26,836 bases of DNA from an uncultured Chitinophagaceae bacterium. Lineage in GTDB: Bacteria > Bacteroidota > Bacteroidia > Chitinophagales > Chitinophagaceae. This document shows, piece after piece, positions 14,635-22,025 of this stretch; position 1 is the first letter of the stretch, and each line of letters begins with the position of its first letter. Position numbers and translations under genes: made by a program. Under the pieces are notes generated by a model. It was given only the letters and a program-made list of their open reading frames with translations, searched no databases and was not told the DNA's origin. The stretch covers positions 1-26,836 of the forward strand of contig CAMPGT010000020.1 of the NCBI GenBank assembly GCA_946885665.1. The letters are read 5' to 3'.

Positions 14635-17616
14635 CTACCTGCCGTATCGCTTCGAAAATTCAAGGTATCCCTCCATGTCCTGGTTATTTTTCAGCACTTC
14701 GAGGTTGCGGTCGCTGATGAGGAGGAACGACAATTTGCCAGCGGGCAGCCACGGAACCACCTCGGTAGACGCCACAGGCTCGGTTTTCCGGATGTACTCC
14801 ATCGCATCGGCAGCATTCGCGAAGCCCGACATGACCACGAGCCGCACCGAGTCGTTCATTGCCTGGTTATTGATTTCGATGGGCTGGCCGGAAAAATTTA
14901 CCTGGTTATACCTGTTAAACGCATTTCTCGATTCAGTTACATAAACGGGATCCACCTTTGTCAGCACCAGCACCACCGAATGCGCTGCCTCTACGTTGAA
15001 GGTAAAGGCGGTGGGTATTTCGGCCACTGCACCTTTTTTCTCAGGGGGCGGGGCAACAGTAATTTCCGGTTTGCGCCCGGTAGTGTTCGAGTCAATGTTG
15101 TTGAGGTTCACGGGCCGCAAGGTAGTTGTATCCTGCTCGAGCGGGGTGCCTATCTGCTCCTGCGGCTGGCGCGGCTGGTTCATGACCACCACGGTGTCCT
15201 CCACTCTTGTTATCTCAAGGTTTGTGAGGTATTCCTCTATTTCCTTCCGTCGGCCCAGTACGTCCAGGATCGTTTTTGCCTTTTCAGCAATCGGCTGGTC
15301 GGCGTATAGTTCGATAATGTTGTTCAACGAAGCTTTGGCTTCCTCATCCTGCCTGCTGTGAATGTAGTATACCGATTCTATGTAAAGCAGTTGCGGCGTC
15401 CAGTAACTGTTCCCGTAAATACTGTCGTTGATCTTCTTCTGTCTCTCGGCTTCCGCGAAATTACCTTCGATGAAAAGATTGTACACGTTTTCGTAAGCGC
15501 GCGTCCTCTCCTCTTTCTGTTTCTTTTCATTTCCTGATAAAGCGTTGTCCAGCATTTGCTGCAGCCTGGTTCCCTGGTACTTCATGTCGAGTTCCGCCTT
15601 AGCTTTGGCCGCATCTCCGTCTCTGCCCACTTTTTTATAGGCGAAGTACAGGTAATACAGCGCATCGGCCCTTCTCGTGTGATAGGTGAACTTGTTCACG
15701 AATCTTTCGAGTGCAGCGATGGCTTCGCCATATTCTTCGAGCTGGTCAATGTAGATCACACCGAGATTTACCAGGGCGTTCCCGATCGAATCATCGGAAA
15801 GCTCCAGTTTTTCCGCAGTAAGCGGAATGTTTTCGAGCAGGGCCGCGTAAGTTACCGGGCCTGTAACCGCAGCACTGGTGTCGCCTTCGTCGCCCGTTGG
15901 CGCCCCTGTTCTCGGGTCGCGCGGACCGGTGCCCGACTGTGCGATGGCTGCCTGCCGCCGCCAGTTATCGACATTAGGACGGTTGCCCCATGTTTGCCTG
16001 AAACCGCTGTATCCTTTAGACTTCAGTGAAGGATTGTTGAAGTACCAGTCGCCTTTGCTGCTGTTACTGGCAAAAAGATCGGCAGGGGCATTGTTCCTGT
16101 CGTTCAGGCCTATTGCGGCATTGCCGGCGGTCACCTCGTCTTCTTTCAGTCCCTGTTTTTTTCTTAGCTGGCGCACCATCTTTTTCAACAGCGTCGCTCT
16201 TTCTGCTTCGGGCATGGCTGCCAGGAGTTGAAGACTGTCCTGCCGCTGTATCACTTCCTGCTCGCTCACAATGCTGGCAAGAACTTCCTTTCGTTTACCC
16301 AGCGCAACCGGGTCAACTATTCCCGGGTCGTTATTGTTGACAGAATCGTAGAACCTTTTTGCGTCGGGGTAATTTTTTTCTTCATATGAAATATCGCCAA
16401 GCAACAGGAAGGAGCGCGTACGCTGGGAGGCATTGAGGTTTTCTGTTGCGGCCGCGGCCGATTTCAGCAGCATTTCCTTTGCTCCCGGAACATTATTTCT
16501 TTCCAGCTCTATCCGGGCCGCTGTGTAATAAACGATGTCGCGATATTTCTCGTACCGGTCGCGGCGGCCCATTTTTCTAAGCTCTTCAATATTTTTCCTG
16601 ATCGCTACGGAGTCACTGTTGTTTTGCCGGATGGCATTGAGGATGGCGTAGACTTCGAGTACCGGGTCGAGCGTGCGGTTTTTCGCGCGGTTATAATATT
16701 CCTCGGCCAGGTCGTGCCTGTCGGACAGTTCGTACAACTGCGCAATCAGGTATTCCCACCTGGACCTTTCTTCGCGGCCGGTCGCATTGTCGAGTGATTT
16801 TTCGAGATAATGGGCTGCGCTGTCATCCATTTTCTGGTGGTAGAACCAGAGCGCCTGCATTTCGTTGAGATCGGTTTGCAATCTTTCCGGAAAGCGTGGA
16901 TCATTTTTCAGGGTCTGTATCAGGCTCGCTGCTTCCGCCATCCGGTCGCGGGCAATGTACGTGCGAATTTGCCAGATGAACGATTCGTTGCGGCTGGGGG
17001 GTGTCGTCCATGCGCGGCTCACCAAAGAATTGTTCTCTTTCGTGGAAACAGACAGGGCGTTGGTACCTTCGTTCGCATTGCTGCCGATGGGCATGTCGTA
17101 GCCGTCGGGCTCCTTCGGCGAAAACGCATAGTTGATGTACTGGAAGGTGAGATAGGCAGAGTCGAGATCATTTCGAAAATAATACGCTTTGCCGATCAGC
17201 ATGTACAGGTTGTCGATCCATTGGTTGCGCAGATCGTGGGTAAGGATGCCGGTATTGGCCTTGTAGATAACGGAATCCAGTTCGGTCCTGTCGCCGGATG
17301 TGCGCTCGAGGCTGTAGTTGTAGAAAGGGAGCAACTGTGAAAAGTCGTCTTTGTGGGCGAGTTTCGCCCGTTCGAGCACCTGGTCCAGCTTATTATTGGC
17401 GTTAAAGTACCAGTTGTAGTGGGTAACGGTATTCTGGATGAATTTTCGGGGACCCTTGAATTTTTTTTCAGCCGATTTTTCGGCGCCCAGCAGCTTGTTC
17501 TCGTATCTTTTTGGTTTCTTCAGGTCAGTCGGCAACGTGGGCTGGCCGAACACATCGGGGAACCATAGGAGTAAAAGGAGAAGAAGACCAGATGTTGGAC
17601 ATGAAACCTTTAGCAT
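14635..17616 (-). CDS. TPR protein of the SprE/PorW type (type IX secretion / gliding motility)
   Basis: A 993-residue exported protein. The signal segment is a run of Leu followed by WFPDVFG, with cleavage expected before Gln25. Most of the chain is helical with tetratricopeptide-like repeats, for example WIDNLYMLIGKAYYFRNDLDSAYLTF and GDISYEEKNYPDAKRFYDSV. A second block lies near residues 600-760 (LVNLGVIYIDQLEEYGEAIAALERF). A Gln/Pro-rich linker precedes a C-terminal alpha/beta domain starting FNVEAAHSVVLVLTKVD, as in SprE/PorW. That protein is required for type IX secretion in Flavobacterium and Porphyromonas. Known members are lipoproteins, but no lipobox Cys follows the hydrophobic core here. 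The assignment rests on overall pattern and remembered similarity, so it is probable and not certain. Confidence 0.7.
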   Translation of the reverse strand: MLKVSCPTSGLLLLLLLWFPDVFGQPTLPTDLKKPKRYENKLLGAEKSAEKKFKGPRKFIQNTVTHYNWYFNANNKLDQVLERAKLAHKDDFSQLLPFYNYSLERTSGDRTELDSVIYKANTGILTHDLRNQWIDNLYMLIGKAYYFRNDLDSAYLTFQYINYAFSPKEPDGYDMPIGSNANEGTNALSVSTKENNSLVSRAWTTPPSRNESFIWQIRTYIARDRMAEAASLIQTLKNDPRFPERLQTDLNEMQALWFYHQKMDDSAAHYLEKSLDNATGREERSRWEYLIAQLYELSDRHDLAEEYYNRAKNRTLDPVLEVYAILNAIRQNNSDSVAIRKNIEELRKMGRRDRYEKYRDIVYYTAARIELERNNVPGAKEMLLKSAAAATENLNASQRTRSFLLLGDISYEEKNYPDAKRFYDSVNNNDPGIVDPVALGKRKEVLASIVSEQEVIQRQDSLQLLAAMPEAERATLLKKMVRQLRKKQGLKEDEVTAGNAAIGLNDRNNAPADLFASNSSKGDWYFNNPSLKSKGYSGFRQTWGNRPNVDNWRRQAAIAQSGTGPRDPRTGAPTGDEGDTSAAVTGPVTYAALLENIPLTAEKLELSDDSIGNALVNLGVIYIDQLEEYGEAIAALERFVNKFTYHTRRADALYYLYFAYKKVGRDGDAAKAKAELDMKYQGTRLQQMLDNALSGNEKKQKEERTRAYENVYNLFIEGNFAEAERQKKINDSIYGNSYWTPQLLYIESVYYIHSRQDEEAKASLNNIIELYADQPIAEKAKTILDVLGRRKEIEEYLTNLEITRVEDTVVVMNQPRQPQEQIGTPLEQDTTTLRPVNLNNIDSNTTGRKPEITVAPPPEKKGAVAEIPTAFTFNVEAAHSVVLVLTKVDPVYVTESRNAFNRYNQVNFSGQPIEINNQAMNDSVRLVVMSGFANAADAMEYIRKTEPVASTEVVPWLPAGKLSFLLISDRNLEVLKNNQDMEGYLEFSKRYGR

Positions 17617-17744
17617 TACCGGCGCAAACTAAGTTCTTAATAACTGATATTAAAGAAATTTATTTTAAATTATCCTTATTTTTCCGTCCATTTCCATTCG
17701 TGAAAGCGTATTCGTCTACCTTTAAATCCTGATCAGTCCTAACT
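17617..17744. promoter_or_regulatory. AT-rich divergent intergenic region between the SprE-like and coiled-coil genes
   Basis: This 128-base gap separates two divergent genes and must hold promoters for both. It is markedly AT-rich. TACCTTTA (17717-17724), 20 bases before the ATG at 17745, is one base off the TAnnTTTG -7 consensus. No convincing -33 box and no minus-strand box were found. Unlike the co-directional gaps, it contains no heptamer repeat. Confidence 0.35.
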
Positions 17745-18137
17745 ATGGCCAAATTCGATGCCAACTCAACGCTTAAGAGATTACAGAACCGGTACCGCCT
17801 CGTAGTGATGAATGATGATACTTACGAAGAGGTTGTTACGTTTAAGTTATCGAGGATGAGTGTTTACATAGCGCTTTGCACCGTTTTTGTGCTGGTTACC
17901 GGCCTCACCGTGGCCCTGATCGTGTTCACGCCCCTGCGGCTGTATATCCCTGGGTATGGCGACGTAAATGCCACCAAGGAGCTGCGCGAGCTGAAGGTGA
18001 AAACGGATTCGCTCGAACAGGCGGTAAGGTACAAGGAACAGTATCTCGACAATATCAAAAATGTGCTGCAGGGTAATATTCCGATGAAGCGTGACACTTC
18101 CGGGATAGAGGTTCAATCTGAAAATGAAGAAGACTAA
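17745..18137 (+). CDS. Single-pass membrane protein with coiled coil, partner of bactofilin
   Basis: A 130-residue protein with a basic cytoplasmic N terminus (to about residue 43, including NRYRLVVMNDDTYEE). One membrane helix follows (about 45-66, VYIALCTVFVLVTGLTVALIVF). After the helix come a short LRLYIPGYGDV motif and a charged coiled coil (about 80-112). The N-terminal half resembles the membrane-anchor region of M23 (LytM) peptidases that sit beside bactofilin in other Bacteroidota. Here the chain stops before any peptidase domain, and no HxxxD or HxH zinc motif is present. That resemblance is from memory and needs a profile search. It is 11 bases upstream of the bactofilin gene and surely co-transcribed with it. 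Confidence 0.8.
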   Translation: MAKFDANSTLKRLQNRYRLVVMNDDTYEEVVTFKLSRMSVYIALCTVFVLVTGLTVALIVFTPLRLYIPGYGDVNATKELRELKVKTDSLEQAVRYKEQYLDNIKNVLQGNIPMKRDTSGIEVQSENEED

Positions 18138-18148
18138 AACTAATCACT

Positions 18149-18610
18149 ATGTTCAACCCAAAAAGCAAATCCGACATTTCTTCCGAAACGCCGGTGCAGG
18201 CCACCGGCGCCAGCATCATCGCGGCAGGCACAACCCTTAAGGGCGACATCAGCAGCAATGGCGACATCCGCATCGACGGTACGCTCAAAGGCAACGTACA
18301 TTCGACCGCCAAAGTGGTGATCGGTTCCAACGGAGTGGTGGAAGGCGACATCTCTGGCCAGCAGGCCGACATCATGGGCAGGATCAATGGCACCATTAAA
18401 GTGAAAGAGCTGCTGCAATTGAAAGGCGGAAGCAACGTAACCGGAAACATTTACGCCGCCAAGCTCCAGATCGAAACGAGCGCCAATTTCAACGGCCAGT
18501 GCCACATGACCACCAACGAGCCCGTAACCATGCAGCAGGTGGCCAGCAGCGTTGTTGAAAACAAGAGCGATAAAACCGTCGTCGCCGACAAAAGCTTTTC
18601 TTTGAAATAA
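18149..18610 (+). CDS. Bactofilin (polymer-forming cytoskeletal protein)
   Basis: A 153-residue protein with the bactofilin beta-helix at about residues 22-120. The repeated hydrophobic-Gly pattern is plain: GTTLKGDISSNGDIRIDGTLKGNV, then VVEGDISGQQADIMGRINGTI and GNIYAAKLQIE. Polar, disordered tails flank it, as is usual. Bactofilins self-assemble into nucleotide-free filaments at the inner membrane and position cell-wall enzymes. The neighbour upstream is a membrane coiled-coil protein, and cell-wall synthesis genes lie just beyond the SprE-like gene, which fits a scaffold for envelope growth. The ATG at 18149 follows the preceding stop by 11 bases. Confidence 0.9.
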   Translation: MFNPKSKSDISSETPVQATGASIIAAGTTLKGDISSNGDIRIDGTLKGNVHSTAKVVIGSNGVVEGDISGQQADIMGRINGTIKVKELLQLKGGSNVTGNIYAAKLQIETSANFNGQCHMTTNEPVTMQQVASSVVENKSDKTVVADKSFSLK

Positions 18611-18629
18611 TTATTGATCTTTGCGGTCA

Positions 18630-19040
18630 ATGATTACGAACAAGAGCAGCGGCGCGTTTCTTCCCATCTTACTGATATTCCTGGCAGTGAACGCACTATT
18701 GATGGTGACGCCTTCACTCGACTTTTTATGGGGCATGGACCGGAACGTGATGCTCGTGGGTAACCTCATTCTTTTTGTCGCCACTTTCATCTCTTTTCGG
18801 CTGTACCGGAAGTCGCTGGCCAACAGCAAGGCGCATGCGTTCATCCGCATGATCTATGGGGGTATGTTCGCCAAGATGATGATTTGCCTCATCGCTGCGG
18901 TTGCCTACATCATGGTGGCCCGGAAAGATGTGAGCAAAGGTGCGATCTTCGGCTGCATGTTCCTGTATTTTGTGTACACGTTTGTAGAAATATCGATCAT
19001 CATGAAACTGAGCAGGAAGCAGAAGTATGTCAAAGAATGA
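18630..19040 (+). CDS. Four-helix integral membrane protein, AtpI-like
   Basis: A 136-residue protein with four predicted membrane helices at about 9-31, 40-60, 73-95 and 102-125, short loops, and a basic C terminus (KLSRKQKYVKE). The size and helix layout, with a Lys in helix 3 (MFAKMMICLIA) and a TFVEI segment in helix 4, recall the small AtpI-like protein found before ATP synthase genes in many Bacteroidota. No ATP synthase gene follows here. An in-frame TTG at 18621 would add three residues; the ATG at 18630 is preferred. GATCTTTG at 18616-18623 is one base off the -7 consensus. Function is not established. Confidence 0.72.
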   Translation: MITNKSSGAFLPILLIFLAVNALLMVTPSLDFLWGMDRNVMLVGNLILFVATFISFRLYRKSLANSKAHAFIRMIYGGMFAKMMICLIAAVAYIMVARKDVSKGAIFGCMFLYFVYTFVEISIIMKLSRKQKYVKE

Positions 19041-19656
19041 GGCGCCGCTCGAGGCGATAAAAAGATATATACCCGAAGAAGCCGCTCCCTTCATCCTTCA
19101 CTACCTGAATATTTACAAGGTGCACCTTACGATTACCCGCGAACGGAAATCCGTGCTCGGTGATTATCGTCATGCCACCGGCTTCAAGGCACACCGCATC
19201 AGCGTTAACGGCAACCTCAACAAATACAGTTTTCTTATCACCCTGGTTCATGAATTGGCACACCTCGTTACTTTCCTGGAACACGGACACCGCGTAGAAC
19301 CGCATGGCAAAGAATGGAAAAGATTGTACGGCAGCCTGATGAAAGATTTTTTGACGCCGGAAATTTTCCCGCCCGATTTGCTGGCCGCATTGAACCGTTC
19401 GCTGCACAACCTGCCGGCAAGCAGTTGTTCGGATGAAAAACTGATGCGGATGCTTAAAAAGTATGATGGTTCCGCTAATGGACTGGTGATGGTGGAGCAG
19501 GTAGAGGATGGCGCCGTGTTCGACGCTGGCAAGGGAAAAATGTTCCGAAAAGGAAAAAAATTGCGTAAACGGTACCAGTGCGTAGAACTGTCCACTGGCA
19601 GGCTGTACCTTTTCAGCCCGGTTTACGAGGTTAAAATAGCCGCAACAGTTAGCTGA
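19027..19656 (+). CDS. SprT-like domain zinc metalloprotease
   Basis: A 209-residue protein with a SprT-like zinc site, HELAH at 75-79, and a third probable ligand, H93, in EPHGKEWKRL. This HExxH plus HGxxW arrangement is typical of the SprT/Spartan-like group, whose eukaryotic members cut DNA-protein crosslinks; the bacterial role is little known. The C-terminal half (about 110-209) is basic and carries no Cys4 zinc ribbon. No signal peptide is present, so it is likely cytoplasmic. It overlaps the preceding AtpI-like gene by 14 bases, which makes it the last member of the bactofilin operon. It converges on the methyltransferase gene. Confidence 0.82.
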   Translation: MSKNEAPLEAIKRYIPEEAAPFILHYLNIYKVHLTITRERKSVLGDYRHATGFKAHRISVNGNLNKYSFLITLVHELAHLVTFLEHGHRVEPHGKEWKRLYGSLMKDFLTPEIFPPDLLAALNRSLHNLPASSCSDEKLMRMLKKYDGSANGLVMVEQVEDGAVFDAGKGKMFRKGKKLRKRYQCVELSTGRLYLFSPVYEVKIAATVS

Positions 19657-19732
19657 GCAGCGCCATCAATCCATACAACAAAACGTAGGAAACAAAAGTA
19701 AAAACCAGAAAGCCTGAATGTGCATTTTTCAT
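19649..19732 (-). CDS. Possible 27-residue membrane microprotein
   Basis: On the minus strand an ATG at 19732 opens a 27-codon frame that ends in TAA (19649-19651). The product starts MKNAHSGF and continues as one hydrophobic, aromatic-rich stretch (LVFTFVSYVLLYGLMALL) that would span a membrane once. It fills otherwise empty sequence between the SprT-like and methyltransferase genes and overlaps the end of the former by 8 bases on the opposite strand. No good promoter box or ribosome site was found upstream. Chance cannot be excluded for a frame this short. Confidence 0.35.
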   Translation of the reverse strand: MKNAHSGFLVFTFVSYVLLYGLMALLS

Positions 19733-19778
19733 AAGTCGGATTTTAGAACCAGGTGTTAACGACTAAAATAATCGAATA

Positions 19779-19799
19779 TTTTTATGAATCCCATAAAAA
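19779..19799. terminator. Weak AT-rich hairpin between convergent genes
   Basis: TTTTTATG (19779-19786) and CATAAAAA (19792-19799) form an 8-bp stem with a 5-base loop. The T-runs and A-runs on each side could serve either the methyltransferase gene (minus) or transcripts from the plus strand. The stem has only one G-C pair, so stability is low and the call tentative. Confidence 0.25.
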
Positions 19800-19821
19800 A
19801 TGATGCCATTTTGGGAAAGGC

Positions 19822-20568
19822 TCATTTTTTTCGCCAGACGCTCATAAAGCCACTCGTAAACGGCAGGGGCAGCATCTCCGCGATTTGGCAATCAAGCCTT
19901 TGCAGCAGCTTTATTTTTTTTGTAAGAAGGGAGATGGGGAAAACCTGCTCCACGAAATTCGTTTTTTTGATCACGTCGATACTAAACCCCTGGCTGGCGG
20001 CAAGGTTTCTCAGCGAATGAACGGTAAAAAACTGAAGATGGGTAAGATCGTCCGCATCCGATTGCTGGGTTTGGCCCCGGTAGCCTAAAGCATTTTTAAT
20101 GCGCCGCAGCACCCGGGCAACAACGGTGTCCTTTTTTTGGATATACTGAACGGGCCTTGTAACCAACAGTTCACGTGGACCATTCCCGTTTGGCACGGTA
20201 ACGATCAGCATACCCTTGTTTGTTAGCGATTGATGAAGGGCCGATAACAGGGCACCCGGATCGTGCAGATGTTCGAGCACTTCGCTGCATATGATGGCGT
20301 CGTAATGATGAGGGAGTGTTTTCAGTTCGCCCGCGCCGGCAACGCGGTAGTGAATATTTTGATGAGGATTAAGACGACGCGCAGTATCGATGGTTTTTTC
20401 GCTGGCGTCTACGGCCGTTACACGAAATCCTTTTTCGGCCACTGCCCTGCTGATGAATCCGTTGCCGCATCCTACATCAAGAACAGCGGCGCCGGGAGAT
20501 AGATAACTGCTGATGGAAGCGGTAATGAAGGCAACTCTTTTTTTATCTGCGATCCTTTCAAATTCCAT
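19822..20568 (-). CDS. Class I SAM-dependent methyltransferase (UbiG/Methyltransf_11-like)
   Basis: A 248-residue methyltransferase. Motif I is VLDVGCGNGFISRAV (about 29-43), motif II has the acidic VTAVDAS loop, and ICSEVLEHLHDP (about 93-104) is typical of the UbiG/type 11 group. After a strand with GMLIVTVPNGNGP comes a basic region and a helical C terminus of about 80 residues not seen in minimal members. The acceptor is unknown; small molecules, lipids or glycans are all possible. It lies 85 bases downstream of sucC on the same strand, possibly in one transcript, though there is no clear functional tie. Confidence 0.82.
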   Translation of the reverse strand: MEFERIADKKRVAFITASISSYLSPGAAVLDVGCGNGFISRAVAEKGFRVTAVDASEKTIDTARRLNPHQNIHYRVAGAGELKTLPHHYDAIICSEVLEHLHDPGALLSALHQSLTNKGMLIVTVPNGNGPRELLVTRPVQYIQKKDTVVARVLRRIKNALGYRGQTQQSDADDLTHLQFFTVHSLRNLAASQGFSIDVIKKTNFVEQVFPISLLTKKIKLLQRLDCQIAEMLPLPFTSGFMSVWRKK

Positions 20569-20653
20569 GATGAATAGGCCAATAAATTATAACATTCGTC
20601 GTTATTAATCCGGCCCGTTTTATAATCCAACCTTATGAAATTTTTTGTGGCGG

Positions 20654-21871
20654 TCAATTGTTCGATACCGCCTTATTTACGAGTGCAGCGGCCTCGCTCA
20701 GCAGAATGGCTGACTGCACTTTGAGCCCACTTTCTTCTATGAGTTTTTTTGCTTCTTCCGCATTTGTTCCCTGCAGTCTGACGATGATGGGAACCTCTAT
20801 GTTTCCTATTTTTTTGTAGGCATCAATTACGCCCTGCGCCACACGGTCGCAGCGCACGATGCCGCCAAATATATTGATGAGTATGGCCTTTACTTTGGGA
20901 TCTTTTAGGATGATCCTGAAGCCTGCTTCCACTGTTTGTGCGTTGGCTGTTCCGCCTACATCCAGGAAGTTGGCGGGCTCGCCGCCATTAAGCTTGATCA
21001 TATCCATGGTGGCCATCGCCAATCCTGCCCCGTTCACCATACATCCCACGTTACCATCGAGCTTTACGAAGTTGAGGTTGAATTTTGCTGCCTGCACTTC
21101 GGTGGGATCTTCTTCCGTAACATCTCTCAATGTTTCAAGATCCGGATGACGCATCAGGCCGTTGTCGTCGAGATTCATTTTGCAGTCGACCGCAATGATC
21201 TTTTCGTCCGACGTTTTGAACATTGGGTTTATTTCGAGCATGCTGCAATCGAGACCGACGTAAGCGTTGTAGAGGTTGGTCACGAACTTCACGCAACTTT
21301 TGAACGCTTCTCCCGAAAGGCCCAGGTTGAAGGCTATCTTCCTCGCCTGGAAGGGCTGCAGGCCGCCGCCGGGGTAAACCCACTCCTTGAATATTTTTTC
21401 AGGAGTTTTATGCGCCACTTCTTCAATGTCCATCCCTCCTTCGGTGCTATACATCACCACATTGCAGGCTTTCGTTCTGTCGAGCAAAATGGACAGGTAA
21501 AATTCTTTTACCGGGTTGGGGCCCGGATAGTACACGTCCTGCGCCACCAGCACTTTGTTCACCACTTTTCCCGCTTCGCCGGTTTGAACGGTTACAAGCG
21601 TTCCGCCCAGAATGTTTGCCGATATCTCCCTGATATCATCCGCATTTTTTCCAACGGCAACACCGCGTTGTTCAAGCCCCTTGATTTTTCCTTTTCCCCT
21701 GCCACCCGCATGGATCTGCGCCTTCACCACCGCAAAATTATTTCCGTACTGCACTTTGAGGTTCCTGTAAGCTTCTTCCGCCGCCTGCGGCGTTTCTACA
21801 GGATAGCCTTCCTGCACTGAAACATTGTATCTCTTTAGTAATTCCTTTGCCTGGTATTCGTGAAGGTTCAT
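20654..21871 (-). CDS. sucC: Succinyl-CoA synthetase (ADP-forming) subunit beta
   Basis: A TCA-cycle enzyme subunit that binds ADP and succinate; it works with the alpha subunit (SucD), which is not in this window. From the ATG at 21871 the protein has 405 residues and begins [15 protein letters not shown], the classic SucC N terminus. A longer frame from 21937 would add 22 atypical residues and is rejected. The ATP-grasp domain covers about residues 1-220, with [16 protein letters not shown] near 46-61. The CoA-ligase domain follows, with FLDVGGTA and [10 protein letters not shown]. The gene is divergent from the acyl-CoA dehydrogenase gene across a 154-base gap. Confidence 0.93.
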   Translation of the reverse strand: MNLHEYQAKELLKRYNVSVQEGYPVETPQAAEEAYRNLKVQYGNNFAVVKAQIHAGGRGKGKIKGLEQRGVAVGKNADDIREISANILGGTLVTVQTGEAGKVVNKVLVAQDVYYPGPNPVKEFYLSILLDRTKACNVVMYSTEGGMDIEEVAHKTPEKIFKEWVYPGGGLQPFQARKIAFNLGLSGEAFKSCVKFVTNLYNAYVGLDCSMLEINPMFKTSDEKIIAVDCKMNLDDNGLMRHPDLETLRDVTEEDPTEVQAAKFNLNFVKLDGNVGCMVNGAGLAMATMDMIKLNGGEPANFLDVGGTANAQTVEAGFRIILKDPKVKAILINIFGGIVRCDRVAQGVIDAYKKIGNIEVPIIVRLQGTNAEEAKKLIEESGLKVQSAILLSEAAALVNKAVSNN

Positions 21872-21960
21872 AATGCCGTGTTTTTCAGTTAACGCGCTGC
21901 GAAAATAGCGGATTTTCATCTTTGTTTCTTTATCCACTTAAACTTGAACGCACTATCGTG

Positions 21961-21978
21961 TACTAACAATTGTTAGTA
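21961..21978. promoter_or_regulatory. 18-bp perfect palindrome, candidate repressor operator
   Basis: TACTAACAATTGTTAGTA is identical to its own reverse complement. It lies in the sucC-acyl-CoA dehydrogenase divergent gap, 48 bases before the dehydrogenase ATG, and overlaps the TTG -33 box of the predicted promoter. Size and symmetry fit TetR/FadR-like regulators that often control beta-oxidation genes. The regulator is not encoded in the window, and its identity is inference. Confidence 0.6.
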
Positions 21979-22003
21979 TTTCAATGAAAAACTTCTATTT
22001 TTG
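21970..22003 (+). promoter_or_regulatory. Predicted promoter of the acyl-CoA dehydrogenase gene
   Basis: A TTG -33 element (21970-21972), a 23-base spacer and TATTTTTG (21996-22003, an exact TAnnTTTG -7 box) give a Bacteroidota-type promoter, with spacing at the long end of the accepted range. The -7 box ends 22 bases before the ATG at 22026. Confidence 0.6.
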
Positions 22004-22025
22004 ACCCTACCTCAAATATCCTGTC

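Noticed and set aside
20936..21820. 294-codon plus-strand frame opposite sucC
   Set aside because: It is fully antisense to a canonical SucC sequence, and its product has no recognisable features.
21872..21937. Upstream in-frame ATG for sucC, adding 22 residues
   Set aside because: SucC proteins begin at [12 protein letters not shown]. The added segment is atypical and occupies the sucC upstream region.
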